This document shows, piece after piece, positions 1-12,272 of a DNA stretch of 64,000 bases. The stretch is taken from the NCBI GenBank assembly GCA_022835595.1, contig BQUP01000004.1:1550001-1614000 (forward strand), given 5' to 3'. The position numbers and the translations under genes were made by a program. The stretch comes from Cystobasidium ongulense (Eukaryota > Basidiomycota > Cystobasidiomycetes > Cystobasidiales > Cystobasidiaceae). A model generated the notes under the pieces. It searched no databases, was not told the DNA's origin, and was given only the letters and a program-made list of their open reading frames with translations. Numbering within the stretch: position 1 is the first letter of the stretch; each line of letters begins with the position of its first letter.

Positions 1-1184
1 AGGGGACATCGCAGAGGGCGATTTGCTGCCTTTAGTAGGCGATGTGGGTGCAGTGGTGATCTTGTACAGAGATGCTCCCCAGGGCGTACTGCTGGGCAGT
101 TCGAGAGAGCATTTTCCAGAGGGATGATGAGAACAGGCTAGAAGGATGTCTGGTGCATGCTTGAGGAAACTTGCAAATTTGGCAGAGGTCAATTGAGTGT
201 CTACAGCTGGACTGTTGGGAGTGTTCGCATTCTTTGCAGGGAGGGCAGGTATGCGAAAGTCGGGGTATAGACTGACAAAGGTGCCAGCTATGCTCTTGAC
301 AGGATGAATCTCATAGGTTGATTGAGGTGCATTTTCGAGGTTCTCGCACATTGCTTCGAGGAGAGGGATGAGGGCAAGCAGGTCCGTAGCTCTCAGTCCA
401 ACCGGAGACACGTCCACGCCATTTGAGATAGCCATTCTTCGGATAGCAGTATAGGTCCATTCGCTCGAAATGTGCCACACGCGATCCTCGAGCTCACGCA
501 GGTCGACTTGAATTTGCAGTCTGAAGTATTCACGTAGGTCCTCGCACTTTGCATTTGCGGCGGCCCATCCAGGTCCACCTCCGGCGGCTGTGGCAGATGA
601 TGAAAGCAGTTTGGTCAGTCAAAGGTAGGCCAGGCGACAAGTGATCGCACTGCCGTCCGGACGCCTAGGAAAGCATGGAGCATACCGATAATGTTCTGCA
701 TGAGGTACGGTAGCCTTTCTTTAGCTATTAGAGTGAGCCTTGTAGAGTAGAGCCGTGCTGCATCCTCGTAAAAACGTAGCCAGAAGATGCGTGACAGCAG
801 CTTGTCAATCTGCGTGACGGATAAAGAGGACATGCAGGACGCGAGTGGGACGAAATAAAACGAATCAGCAACCCTGTGCATTCTCTGATGAGATATATGA
901 CAACTGACGAGAGCAAACTCGCGAAGCTCCCTCTGTCGCTTGAGGGCTGCAGCTGTCGTGAGAGGTTTGCTGGGCGAGCTCAGGCCGAGGTCCGAATAGG
1001 GCTTTGCGCTGGAGGAGCCTGGGTGAATTGGATTGCCGCAGCTGCAAGTTGCTCCACTTGCATGGCCATGGGAATGCGCATGATGGCCGTGGCCGTGACT
1101 GGCGCTCGTCGAGCTCGTGTTGGTGCTGCTCCGGTGCATGTCTGCAGAGCCGCTCGAGGCTCTGGTTGCCTTTGCAGGAGCCAT
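1..1184 (-). CDS. Hypothetical protein, His-rich N-terminus, 3' end beyond window
   Basis: Three coding exons can be read: 909-1184, 686-809 and 587 down to the window edge, joined by GT-AG introns of 99 and 98 nt whose phases agree (0, then 1). The ATG at 1184 lies at the head of a Ser/Thr-rich stretch. Around residues 30-45 there is a run alternating His with Gly, Ser and Ala, followed by a Cys-Ser-Cys. This could bind metal, but that is inference. After it comes a basic helix and a hydrophobic helical stretch in exon 2. The last exon continues open to base 1, so the C-terminus is missing. I do not recognise the family. The clean splicing phases and the long open third exon support a real gene. 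Confidence 0.7.
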
Positions 1185-2250
1185 GGCTGCCAGTTATTGC
1201 GACATCTGGCAGACTGCTGGGATGGTGCAAGAGTGTGTCGAGTACACTTCTCTGCTTGTTGTCGAAGTCTCGTGCTTGATCGTGCGTGTTGATGAAAGCA
1301 GAGAGACTGGCAAGCCAGAGACGGTTGCTTCCATTTCACCCACTGCCTCTCAAGGCCGGGAGGCGGAGCAGGTCGTGAGAGTATCTGAATGGCTATGATA
1401 TGATATATGTGCAGTCTCGCTCGCCTATCTCGTGACTGTCTGCGCGCTCTCTCTCGACGGTCTGGCTTGCAAATTAATATACGCGAGCAGCGAATTCCAC
1501 CCAGAGAGCAACTCTCGCTCTCCGCTTAGGCTGTGACGGTACACTGATGTACGGTATGTGATCTAGCAGAACCTTCCTCCTCGCGTGTGCTGGCTGACCC
1601 TGTCATCCTTCCAGAGCCTCAGATAGCATTGCCGGTACAGAAGGTAATCTGCACGTGAGCGCCTTTGCTATGCTAGTAACAGAACCAATATTCAAGCTTA
1701 AAGTTCAGCATCCACGTAGGCGAACATTCGACAGCTAAGATGCTTGCTTTGGGACACACCCAACAATGCTCTGGCTATTTTCTTATATCGCTGTAGTAAC
1801 CTTTGATTACTTTCAAGATATAATGAACAGACAGTTACAGCTACCGGTGCGCTTTCTCGCAGATTTGCTGAAGCCTCGACTTGAGCAGCCACCAATAATC
1901 CAGAATGGCTTACTTGTCTCAGTACTTACGTCGCAATTTCTAAAAGTGGAGTAATGCAGCCCACTTCCACATCTTCGCAAATCTGCTTCCAAACTGCGAA
2001 GACCCACGGCATGGTCTGGAGCAGCGAACTGGTAGCCGGAGTGATTCCCGGTACTAAAAGTCTATTACGTGCGATACAGCGCGCACAGGCTTCTACAATC
2101 ATTCTTCCTCTGTCGTTTCCCTTCCTACCGTTCGGCGGGCCTTAACGCTGCTTAACTCCCGCCCCGATCAACCGGCTTGAGGTGCTTGCCCAGCTTTGCA
2201 ATCTCGCTTTGCACTCCTGCTCTTCCATCAAACGGAAAGCGTGTACAACC
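1185..2250. other. Intergenic, divergent promoter region
   Basis: About 1.07 kb between the divergent hypothetical gene (-) and the P450 gene (+). Open frames on both strands are short and show no fungal-like composition or splice structure. It must hold both promoters. I see no convincing TATA box or other specific site. Confidence 0.6.
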
Positions 2251-4318
2251 ATGCCTAGTCCACTAACAATAGCTGCCTGCATAGGTTTCCTGCTTGTCGG
2301 CTGGGTCCTGCAGCAATGGTCGCTTCGCAAGAAGAAATACTCAAGAATGCCACCGGGTCCCCGACCTTCACTTCTGTGGGGCAACGAAATCGCGCCCTTG
2401 TATTCGTGGAGGCAGTTCTATGATATCTCAAGACATTATGGCCCACTGATGACATTATGGAGTGGCACACATCCCCTTGTGATCTGTTCAAGCGTTGCAA
2501 AGTCAGTGACTCAATTAAGATACCTCGAGATCCAGCTCTAGGCATACTGATCGAATGCTCGTAACCTCTTCTACCTCCTCTTCTCCTTTCGTCTTTTAGG
2601 GCTACCGATTTGTTAGAGAAGAATGCTAGGGCAACAGCGGACCGACCGGATGCTATAGTAGCTAGTAAGTTTCGCTTTTAACCCGGAGTTGTCTCGCTTG
2701 TATAGTATTGAAGTCCGTACACTTCACTTCTACAGGCGATATCTTCTCGAACGGTAAACGCATCTTACTTGTTGGTCACAACGAACGCTGGAGTAGGTCT
2801 CTGCCTATTGTTTGTTGCTGAGACTCACAGGCGCTTACTACATCTGTCCGCTTCCGAACAGGACGTCTTCGCAAAGCCTTACATAGCACACTACAGCCAG
2901 AAGCGGCACGAAACTTTCGACCGGTCCAGGAAAAGGCAGCTCGTAGCGTAATCACCGATATTCTTAGCGAGCCTGAGAAGTTCCAGTCTCACATTCAAAC
3001 CTATGCTGCAACAGTGAGCATGATTCCAGGTCTTTCCAACTTAGCATCTTGTACTTATTGCCATTTTGAAACTGTATTAGATCGTAGTCAACCTTGGTTA
3101 TGGTCGACAAGACAAAGCACGCTACTCTGATCCCGACATTCAGCAAATTATCGTCGGAGCAGATCGACTTGGACAAGTACTTCGACCTGGTGCATGGAAG
3201 ATTGACTCCTTTCCCTGGTTAAAGTGTGAGTCCTCCTTCTGTCGTACTACATGTACATCAAGCTTCGCAGACTGACTATACGGACTTTGTTATGTTACAG
3301 ACGTACCTGGATATCTTAAAGTACCAGAACAATGGGGAGCCGAAGAACTCCAGTTATTCAGAGGCGCTTTGGAAGAAGCTCGACGCAATGCAAGCAACGG
3401 CAATACAACAGAATGTTTCGCGACATACATGACTCAAAATCAAGCTAAATATGGTCTTTCAGACGATGAAGTTGCTTATTTATGCGGGTCTATCTTCGGT
3501 GCTGGTAGTGATACTTCTAGTAGTGCTATTCAAATTTCAGTCATGGCCGCAGCTACACACCCTGAACAGCAGAAGAAGGTACAAACAGAATTGGACGCTG
3601 TTGTTGGAAGGAACAGAGCCCCTACTTATGACGACTTGGAAGATCTTCCGTACGTCTGCACAATTTACATTCGGGCTCAGTACGGTTGACTGACCTGTCA
3701 TTAATGTTCGCCAGTGCCGTAAAGGCTTTTGTACATGAAACATACCGCTGGAGACCTGTCAGCAGCGGAGGCTTCGTTCACAGGGCTGACGAGGACATTG
3801 CATATGTGGGTCAAGCCTACTCGAGATCTGCGAAGCTTCAGGGCTGAGCGATACGAGATAGGACAATTACGTTATACCGGCTGGTACGAACATCGTCGGT
3901 AATCACTGGGCTATTCATCGTGACGAGGAGTACTATGGACCCAACGTCGAGGAATTCAATATTGACAGGTGGTTGGACAAGGAAGGCAAGCGCCTAAAAC
4001 CAGATATGAAGCACTTCCAGTAAGCATTCTCATCCGTCTATTTCCACCGAATGAGAGCGGATATACCGGTAATTGACACTGCGTATACTTTCTAGATTCG
4101 GCTTCGGACGACGCGTTTGCCCAGGACAGCACGTAGCCAACAATTCAGTCTATATTAATACGGCTTTATTACTATGGTCATTCAATATCACACAAGTCAA
4201 AGGACAAGAAATTGATACATTAGCATTTTCAAATACTGTCAATTCACACCCCAAACCATTCAAGGCACATTTCGAAGCTAGAATGGAGGATTTGCGTTCT
4301 GTTATCAATGTAGAGTAG
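2251..4318 (+). CDS. Cytochrome P450 monooxygenase
   Basis: Nine exons: 2251-2501, 2600-2664, 2736-2792, 2862-3013, 3081-3225, 3301-3649, 3715-3805, 3862-4019 and 4096-4318, giving 496 aa. The protein opens with a short hydrophobic membrane anchor, then a Pro-rich hinge (MPPGPRPS). Further on are the I-helix AGSDTSSS, the K-helix ExxR as ETYR, and the haem loop FGFGRRVCPGQ with its Cys ligand. The length is normal for an ER-bound fungal P450 that takes electrons from NADPH-P450 reductase. Its general look resembles the broad O-methylsterigmatocystin-oxidoreductase-like fungal group, but substrate cannot be read from sequence. The start is the ATG just before the anchor. The next gene on the same strand, 0.8 kb downstream, is formate dehydrogenase. 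Confidence 0.93.
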
Positions 4319-5127
4319 TCGGATGTCCGTTTTGCTCTTTTCTGGATTAGGGTATGACATGCAACTTCTATGGTACCGGCAGTACGGCAAGCCCGTCTCT
4401 ATTGCGAGTCCACGCGTAGGACCGGACACAAGCCAGCTTCGAGCCGAAGACTGCGAGGCGAGCCGTATGATGACTTACTTCAAGCAGCTTCGAAATTGAC
4501 GGTTGAACCGAATAGAAGGCGCGTAAAGAAGTTAAGCAGCGGCACATACATTCGGCCGGTCCAAGCCGTGGACTGGGGGTCCGCAATTTACTCCAGAGTG
4601 CAACGCGGGGTGCAAGATGGAGGAATTTCTACGCAAGCTGCAGGACAAGCGAGTCGTCTCCATACACAATCCATACAGCTCAATAATACTGCAACGGGAC
4701 CTTTGAGAGCAAATTGACGAGAATAACAAGCTTGCCTCGCAGCGGCTTGTATGCTGCTTGCTCCGCCTTTGCGCGGGGAACTCTGCGTCGGCTTCTTTGT
4801 TGAGCCGAGTGGCGACAGCGTGTAACACCATACGAATGATGACTGGATGGTAAATATGTAGCTGGAAAGCTTGTGGTAGAAAATAGTACTGTAAGTCTGC
4901 GTGTGTACGGATTGACGCGCATACTTGGAATTAAAGGCCGACCAGACAGTACAACTAACTGGTTCCGCGCGGTATACCTACTAAAAGACATATTTCTGGC
5001 ATCAGCGTTAACCTCTAGAACAGGTGGCTCCAAGGCAAAGCAAAGGACCAGCCGAGATTCCATCCGCTCCCGCCAACCACGCAGCTCGCTCTTGAGGAAT
5101 CCGAACAGAGTACTTAAGCTTTCCAAG
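4319..5127. other. Intergenic, no gene seen
   Basis: About 0.8 kb between the P450 stop and the formate dehydrogenase start. The open frames here are short or are antisense shadows of the next gene. I see no recognisable element. Confidence 0.6.
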
Positions 5128-7270
5128 ATGTTCCGAACAGCTCTTGCCTCTGCTTCACGCAGTCGTACTTTACAAACCAACACTCGCACTCGTCTCTTTT
5201 CATCAACCAAATCCAACGACATGAAGGTCCTAGCAGGTGAGTCGTCGTCTGCACCTTCACTGTCCGCCATCCGTCGTTCGCTGTAGAAGACCGGCAACCA
5301 TCCACGGACACACCCACGCTGACTGCCTCTCGTCCGTTGCATCCCACACTAGTTCTATACCAAGGCCACGAGCACGCCAAAGAGGAATCACGTCTATTGG
5401 GCACGGTAGAGAATGCGCTCGGAATCAGGGTGCGTTGTCTCTTCGCTTTGCCCTTCTCCGCATCTCGGTCGCGCGGGTCTGCTGACACGTGATTCAATCC
5501 TGTCGCATCTCCATCTCACAGGACTGGCTCAAGGAGCAAGGTCGTGAGTGTTTGCTGCCATGATCTCTGGTCTACACTGCTACATTCCCATGCTGATTTG
5601 CCTTGTACTCCCGTCTCTTCAGACGAATACGTCGTGGTATATGACAAGGCAAGTTTAGCCTCATATGTCTGGCCGATGACGCGCCAGTCCTGCAGATCAG
5701 GAGATCAGTCTTTCCTCCGAATTAAGACAAACGCTAACACCCACGGCGCGGATACTTTGTATCATTTACTACTTGTCGTCTACAGGAAGGAGAGAACAGT
5801 GCCTTCCAAAAGGAAATCGTCGACGCCGACATTTTGATGTAAGCTGCTGCTTTCTGCTGTTGAGAGCTGAATATAGCTGACAATGGTATAACACCAACAG
5901 CACCACTCCCTTCCACGTAGGTATTTCTTGATAAACTCTCCTCTATGCTCCACCTAACAGCTTCCACCATCACTACAGCCCGGTTATGCTACCCGAGCTG
6001 TCATTGAAAAGGCCAAAAATCTCAAGGCCTGCATCACCGCTGGTGTCGGTTCCGACCACATTGGTGAGTGACCCTCAAGTCGGGTTCCGAGTGACGCATT
6101 ATCTGACTCTTCATTTGACAGACCTAAATGCTGCTAACGAGAAGAAGATCCTTGTTGCCGAGGTTACCGGATCCAACGTCGTTTCCGTCGCTGAGCACGT
6201 CGTCATGACCGTAAGTAGCCTCTTTGGCTCACTATAAATATGAAGAGAGCCTAGGCTGATATAAAGACTGGCCCCTTTGGTAGATCCTCACCTTGGTCCG
6301 AAACTACACCCCCGCTCACGAGCAGATCATGGCTGGAGACTGGAATGTCGCAGCTGTTGCCAAGAACGCTTTCGATCTAGAAGGCAAGGTAGTCGGTACT
6401 CTCGGTGCTGGACGAATTGGTTTCCGTGTTCTTCAAAGAATCAAGCCTTTCAACTGCGCAAAACTCACCTACTACGATTATGCTCCTCTACCAAAGCACG
6501 CCGAGGAGGAAGTTGGTGCTGTCAAAGTTGACGACTTGAAGCAGTTCTTGAGCGAAGTTGGTACGTCTAAATTACGTCTTGTTGCACAATACAAAAGCTG
6601 AGCTTTCTGTCCCCTACCTAGATGTTCTCACCATCAATGCCCCTCTACACGAGGGAACAAAGCACCTCATTGACAAGGAGAAGCTCTCCTGGATGAAGAA
6701 GGGCGCTTGGATCGTCAACACTGCTCGGTGAGTGGCATTTCTTTTCCAAACACATTCACGATGACACCAGCAGCTCATTATTGTGACTTTGTAGTGGTGC
6801 CATTTGCGTTGCCGAGGACGTTGCCGAAGCTGTCAACTCCGGACACATCAGAGGTTACGGTGGTGATGTTTGGGAGCAGCAGCCTGGTAAGCTCTTTCTT
6901 TGCAACGACAATGTGCAATGCGACTCGTTATTAAGCGTTTCTACGGATTGCAGCCCCCAAGGAGCACCCATGGAGAAACATGCAGTACACCGGCAAGAAG
7001 GAGAATGGTGGTAACGCTATGGTCGCCCATTACTCTGGTACCACACTCGATGCCCAGAAGAGATACGCCGATGGTGTCAAGGATATCCTCACACGCTTCT
7101 TTGCTGGAAAGGAGCAGGAGCAGGCTAACGTCATTTGCATTGACGGTGACTACGCTACCAAGGTGAGAATCAGTTTGCATTTGTATCTTGCTTGTCCAGA
7201 TATTTAAATTGAACGTTTGTGCTCTTCCAACCTATAGGCTTATGGTGAGAGAAACAAGATGAAGAAGTAA
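5128..7270 (+). CDS. FDH1: NAD-dependent formate dehydrogenase, mitochondrial
   Basis: Thirteen exons: 5128-5236, 5353-5429, 5522-5543, 5623-5648, 5786-5838, 5901-5916, 5979-6063, 6122-6210, 6284-6560, 6622-6727, 6795-6886, 6954-7162 and 7238-7270; 397 aa. It oxidises formate to CO2 and makes NADH. The first about 30 residues are rich in Arg, Ser and Thr without acids and end near LFSST, a likely mitochondrial presequence. The D-2-hydroxyacid dehydrogenase fold is clear: [12 protein letters not shown] near the N-terminus, ITTPFHPGY, the dinucleotide loop LGAGRIG, the NTARG segment, and the C-terminal catalytic AHYSGTT. Gene structure is odd: exon 6 is only 16 nt, exons 3 and 4 are 22 and 26 nt, and intron 4 (5649-5785) begins with GC instead of GT. 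Confidence 0.96.
5649..5785 (+). other. GC-AG intron in formate dehydrogenase
   Basis: Intron 4 starts GCAAGT after AAG and ends ACAG. It is the only solution that joins DK to EGENS, which is conserved in formate dehydrogenases. GCAAGT following AG is the classic context for a GC donor. Confidence 0.85.
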
Positions 7271-7477
7271 ATGTGCATCAGCAGAGACTATCCTTTGTTA
7301 GTTAGCTGTAGCATTTTGTTCTCCCCTTCAATCTTTACCCATTGCTCTAAAAGAAATCAAGTAGCATGAATGATCTTGACCTGTTCTGCATTTGCCGTAT
7401 CGACCTCGGCAAGATACTAAATTGCCACTGCTTGAAACAACACTCTTCTCCTAATTGCGCATGGCTGCCACATTGCC

Positions 7478-8585
7478 TCATTGTCTTGATTGCATTTTGC
7501 CGTAGATCTCTATCGTCCGGTTGATATCATTAAAGTCTCTCTTAATAACAGTCTTGTAGCCTTTGAAAATCTCTTGAACATCTCCGGCCTGTCCTCTTCC
7601 AACTTCTAGAACCAGTCTAGGTATTGCGTATGTGAACACTCGTGTTTTCTCCGGTGATAAAAGCTTCTCTGCTAACTCTCGTATTCGATGATAAAAGTCT
7701 AAACCTGCTTCTCCGGAACCTCGTGGAGGTTCATATGTGATATTATTCGGATTTTGATATTTACCCACTAATGCCCTAATATCTTCATAACCTTTGACTG
7801 ATCTATCTAATGATTCATATTGACTAGGAGTTATATAAGGAGGATTTGAAACTATCAAATCGTACTTAGTAAGTCTAGCATTTTCTAAGTCTGTATCATT
7901 GAATATGTCAACCTGTTTAAAGATGACATTGCCTAGATTGTTCTTCAAAGCATTCTTCTTAGATAGATTTATAGCTTTCTCGGATATATCTAAACCAGTA
8001 ACGAAGAAATCAGGAGCTTCTTTCGCCAGACATAAACTTATGCAACCACTTCCAGAACATATATCTAAAATACGAGCTGGTGCTACTATATTCGTTTTTG
8101 CTGGCTTTTTCATCGTTTGTAAGAGACGCATTGTCCATTCTTCTGTTTCTGGTCGTGGTATTAATGTAGGTGGTTCAATGAGTAGATCTAAATTGCCGAA
8201 AGGTTGATTACCTGTGATATGTTGGCATTTCCAGTGAAAGTTGTCAGCTTGCCACGCCGGAGCTGGATGCCAACAAAGCAGGTATGAAGCTGAGGGCAGG
8301 CTTACCCAGAATATAAGCGAGAGGAGCCTTCTCGTCCACGTACGCATCTACCATTTTCTTCAAATCAGTTTCATGGCGACACTTGGGTGATTCCTGCATC
8401 CATCTTATAACGACACGAGATTGCTCTTCCGCTTCATCCTTACTATGCTCAAGTGCATGGAAGCGAGTCAAGCGAGCAACGAGCTCCGAAGGCGGATCTG
8501 GATACGAAGGCTTGGGTGGTCGTACTGTTGCAGCTGCTGCACACCGCGCTGTTCTGGACGAGACTTTGGGAATGATTCGCTGCAT
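7478..8585 (-). CDS. MTQ1: Release-factor glutamine N5-methyltransferase (HemK/PrmC type)
   Basis: Two exons, 8306-8585 and 7478-8211, joined by a 94-nt intron; 337 aa. The family methylates the Gln of the GGQ motif in class-1 release factors, and in yeast Mtq1 acts on the mitochondrial factor. The splice rebuilds YILGNQPFG, a conserved HemK signature, followed by PPTLIPRPETEEW. The SAM loop is DICSGSGCISLCLA and the catalytic motif is SNPPY, which binds the target Gln. The ATG at 8585 was chosen because the frame upstream has no earlier ATG and because the start sits in a good context (gcgaccATG). The basic, Ala-rich first 30 residues fit a mitochondrial presequence. It converges with formate dehydrogenase, with about 200 nt between the stops. 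Confidence 0.93.
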
Positions 8586-8799
8586 GGTCGCGAGGCAAGA
8601 TGCGAAGACTTTGGGCACGTGGAAAGAGCTTTCTCGCAAAAGTGAATGAAATGGTCACGTCTTAGCGAGCAGGACATGTGGAGTTCAATACTGTTATTAT
8701 TGCACCACTGGAAAGACCAGATAAATTGTAACACTACGATACAAGCAAACAGAAGGCTAAACTGACAGGCCGAGCAGAGACAGTACGCTAGATCATTCA

Positions 8800-9957
8800 C
8801 TATTCCTCAGCTAGACCTTCAATTTCAACACCACCATCACCATCAGCATCATAATCATGACCTTCTTCATCTTTCGCCTTTTTTATTCTAGCTTCTTGTA
8901 GCTTTTGCATTCTATCTAGAATCTTGTCTGCTTTATTAAAGATACCTTGAGTACTTGCGCCACAAGCGAAGCATTTCGAGTTCTTCGAGTATCTGCGATT
9001 ACATGAAGTGATAGTTAGCAAATAATCAAGTGTACAACAAAGAGACTGTGAAAATGTGCCCACCTTTTGATCGCACAGCTGCCGCCGAAATAATGGCCAC
9101 AACGCGTAACGACAGCAGCATGCGGTGATTTAGGGTCACCGAATGGTTCTCTGCATATTAAACATGCGAAAGGAAGTTCCTCCTCTACTGTTTCTTCGAC
9201 TCTGCTCTTCGGTTGATTTGAAAGATAGGCATTATCCATCTCCCAACCATGCTTGTAGTCTGATCTGTCGTGTAGAAACTTGCAAGAATCACCAAAGCCA
9301 CACCAGCCAGTCCTGCATGAGGAAACGTCAGTATCCAGAATACGAGAATAGTCTGAGTCTAAACGTTCGAGCTTACTCGGCATAATCCTTGCAACGATCC
9401 GGTTGATAGTCCATAAGAGTGATCGTACGAATATCAGACGAAGGTCCTTTGATGCCAGCAAACTTTTGTGATCCAGTGGGTAGCTGGGATTGGTATGCTG
9501 CTTTCCCTCTGTATAAGCCATCCGGTCCAGCTGGTTCTTCGACTTCTTCGCCCGACTTTGCAAGTGCTGCTTCTCCAGATAGGATCTTGTCTTCTTCGTC
9601 CTTCTGCTTGATTGCGAGTGATACATTGCGGTCTGAATATCTAACTGATGGCTTTGAAGCTTCTTCTAGGTCGTAATCACTGTTGTCATCATCATCGTTG
9701 TCGTTGTCTTGCTTCTTCCGCTTGTTCGAAGTACCCTGCTTGAGGGGGTTGAACGCTTCCTTCTTTGCAAGCCTGACCACCGAGGGTCCCTCACCGCGAT
9801 CATGGTCGATATTAGCCCTCTTGGAAGTACTCTCTGCAGGCGCCTCAAGGCTGCTTGGTGAGGCAGCTCGCTTCTTTGTGGCTGTATTGCCACTGTTCTT
9901 TGACTTCTTCTTGAAGAAGGGCACCGTTGGCGGAGGAGCAGCGTCTGTGTCTGCCAT
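8800..9957 (-). CDS. CWC24: Pre-mRNA-splicing factor CWC24 (CCCH plus RING)
   Basis: Three exons: 9377-9957, 9064-9312 and 8800-8992; 340 aa. CWC24/RNF113 joins the spliceosome around the first catalytic step and holds the 5' splice site. The N-terminal third is basic and acidic low-complexity sequence. A single CCCH zinc finger spans the first splice junction (Cys-x8-Cys-x5-Cys-x3-His, ending CKFLHDR), followed by DYKHGWE. A C3HC4 RING finger then runs from CLICREPFG through CGHYF to CFACGA, again crossing a splice junction. The C-terminus is an acidic tail. The order and spacing match the family. The start is the ATG of MADTDAAP. Confidence 0.95.
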
Positions 9958-10548
9958 GGCTGCTCTTTCTGGCGAGAAGAGAGTGTTGGCTTGCTTATGC
10001 GATGAGTTGGTTTGAACAGAAGAAGCTTGCGCTGTCCGCTTCAAGGTCGTCGTCGCCGTGTCGCCTCGAGGCTGAGTCAGCCGGGCCTCTAAATTATTCT
10101 TTCGTTCTTTCTTCCTGCTTGCTTCTGCACCAATCGACTACATCAATACTGAGCAGCAAGAGAGCTCCACAACCCAGTCAACTGCATTCAACGCGTGAGC
10201 TCGCTCGCTTCATCTCGCTCACTGCACTCGTTTAGTCCAACTCGCTGACTCGTGAGCCCATCCAGAAGACTTTGCTCGACACCCAAGTTCACCTCTGAGC
10301 AAGCGACAAGACCACAACCAGCGCGACACATTATCGTATGCCTAGCCACGACGACTAGTCAGTCTGAATCCTACTACTTCTGCTCCACATACGTGCAGCC
10401 CGCTGACCCTGTCGCTGTCCGCTTCGCCGTGCCCATCTTCCCAACCACAGCTTGAGCTGCCAACTTTGGACTACCTTGAGTGCCTAAGCATCCACACTCT
10501 TTCCCTCATTCGTGTTCACCTCATCAATCCAACCTTATCGTTCTCAAC
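9958..10548. promoter_or_regulatory. Divergent promoter between CWC24 and CPA1
   Basis: About 590 nt separate the two start codons. The CPA1-side leader is pyrimidine-rich, as in many fungal 5' UTRs. It contains one short upstream ORF, an ATG at 10338 followed by a stop after six codons. Fungal CPA1 leaders often encode an arginine attenuator peptide, but no convincing homologue is present here. Confidence 0.5.
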
Positions 10549-12272
10549 ATGCTTTCCGCACTCCGAGGACCATCCGGCATGCGCTCCATGAGCGCTGCAA
10601 CCCGCGCGGCTCTGACCAATCGCAGCTATGCGACTGTCTCGTCGACCACCTCTGCTGCTCTCGGCAGGCAATACGGCGCATCAGCTGAACCTCGCGACAC
10701 CACTATCCCTGCTACATTGCATCTCAAAACCGGTCAGTCCTTCACTGGCAAATCATTCGGATGTACCGAGTCAAAATTCGGCGAGACCGTCTTTTCCACT
10801 TCCATCACCTCTTACACTGAGAGTATGACCGACCCTTCGTACTCTTCGCAAATCCTCGTCTTCACCACTCCCATGATTGGAAACTACGGTGTACCTCACA
10901 ACTCACTCTCCAAAGATGCCGCAAATGGCGGTCCATTGATGTCGCTTGAAAGCGATAAAATTCAATGCAGAGGCATCATCGTCTCTGATGTCGCCGAAAA
11001 ATACTCGCACTACCTCGCTCGAGAGAGTCTGCACGAGTGGTGCAAGCGACACAAGGTTCCTGGTATCACTGGTGTCGATACCCGAGCCATCACAAATCTG
11101 CTGCGAAACAACGGTACCACCCTCGGCAAGATTGCTATTGGTGAAGGCCACGACGCTGCACCCAGCGCTGAAGAGTACTGGGACCCGGCAAAGGACAATC
11201 TCATTGCTCAAGCCAGCACCAAGTCCGTCTACACCCTCAATGAAGACCCTACCAACAAGGATCAAATTAAGATTGCGCTTCTCGACTTTGGCGCCAAGGC
11301 CAACATTATGCGATCCCTTGTCAAGCGAGGTGCTAGCGTTACTGTTCTACCTTGGGATACACCGCTAGATGCCTCCCTAATGTCATCATTTGACGGTCTC
11401 TTCCTCTCCAATGGACCCGGTGACCCGCTCCATGGCAAGTTGGCGGCTGATAACGTCCGTCAGCTACTAGACAGCGAGTGGTGGTGCAACAGACCAGTTT
11501 TCGGTATTTGCATGGGCAACCAGATTCTCGGACTTGCTGCTGGTATGGAAACATACCGAATGCCTTATGGGAACCGAGGACACAATCAACCTGTTCTTGC
11601 TCTGGCATCCTCTGGTGTTATCAAAAAGGGCCGAGTTTACGTTACTAGTCAGAACCGTGAGTACTCTCACCTCAATGGACACGCTATCTTGTACATTCTT
11701 TCTGACCACGCAAATTTCTTCCGTTTCCCCAAACGCCTCCGCGAAATATTTCGCTTTTCGCCCCTACCTTCCTATTTATATGCATACAGACCAGTACGCA
11801 GTCAGACTAGCCGATTTTCCCCAGGGATGGGAGCCATTCTTCATTAATGCCAATGTACGTGTCATCTCATTTGTGAAAACCGCTTGTTGAAGAACTTCGA
11901 ACTGACCGAGATTTTTCAAACCTTGATACACTTTTAGGATTCGTCGGTGGAGGGCATCAAGAGCACGCTAGACTCTGGCAAGAAAGTATGGGGTGAGTAA
12001 TATTTTATCTTGTAGCTGGTCGGTTCCTCGATGGGTCTTCCCGCGACCCAATCAACGCCCTTGTGCACACGTACTGATGCCTTTCCATTCCTTCAGGCGT
12101 CCAATTCCACCCCGAGAGCGCAGGTGGCCCTCTTGATACAATGGCCATGTTTGATTCATTCCTTGATGAATGCCAAGCTTCCAAGATGATCCTATCTGGA
12201 GGATCGCTCAGCGGCCTGTCGGGATCTGAACTGACCAAGAATCAGCCTCGAATGATGGAAACTCAAGTGTAA
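10549..12272 (+). CDS. CPA1: Carbamoyl-phosphate synthase small (glutaminase) subunit, arginine-specific
   Basis: Four exons: 10549-11656, 11790-11854, 11938-11992 and 12097-12272; 467 aa. The subunit hydrolyses glutamine and passes ammonia to the large subunit to make carbamoyl phosphate for arginine. The N-terminal about 45 residues are rich in Arg, Ser and Ala and look like a mitochondrial presequence. The CPSase small-chain domain carries FGETVFSTSITSYTE and YGVP. The class I glutaminase domain has LSNGPGDP, the nucleophile Cys in FGICMGNQ, RGHNQPV, and the catalytic His/Glu in GVQFHPESAGGP. The ATG at 10549 was preferred because the frame upstream has only a GTG. Confidence 0.95.

Noticed and set aside
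4680-5342. Minus-strand open frame of 220 codons
   Set aside because: It overlaps the first exon of formate dehydrogenase on the other strand and shows no domain or splice structure; an antisense shadow.
10338-10487. Possible arginine attenuator peptide upstream of CPA1
   Set aside because: A frame ending LWTTLSA just before a stop at 10485 recalls the end of the known peptide, but it has no ATG and lacks the key Asp. The only ATG-led upstream ORF nearby has six unrelated codons.
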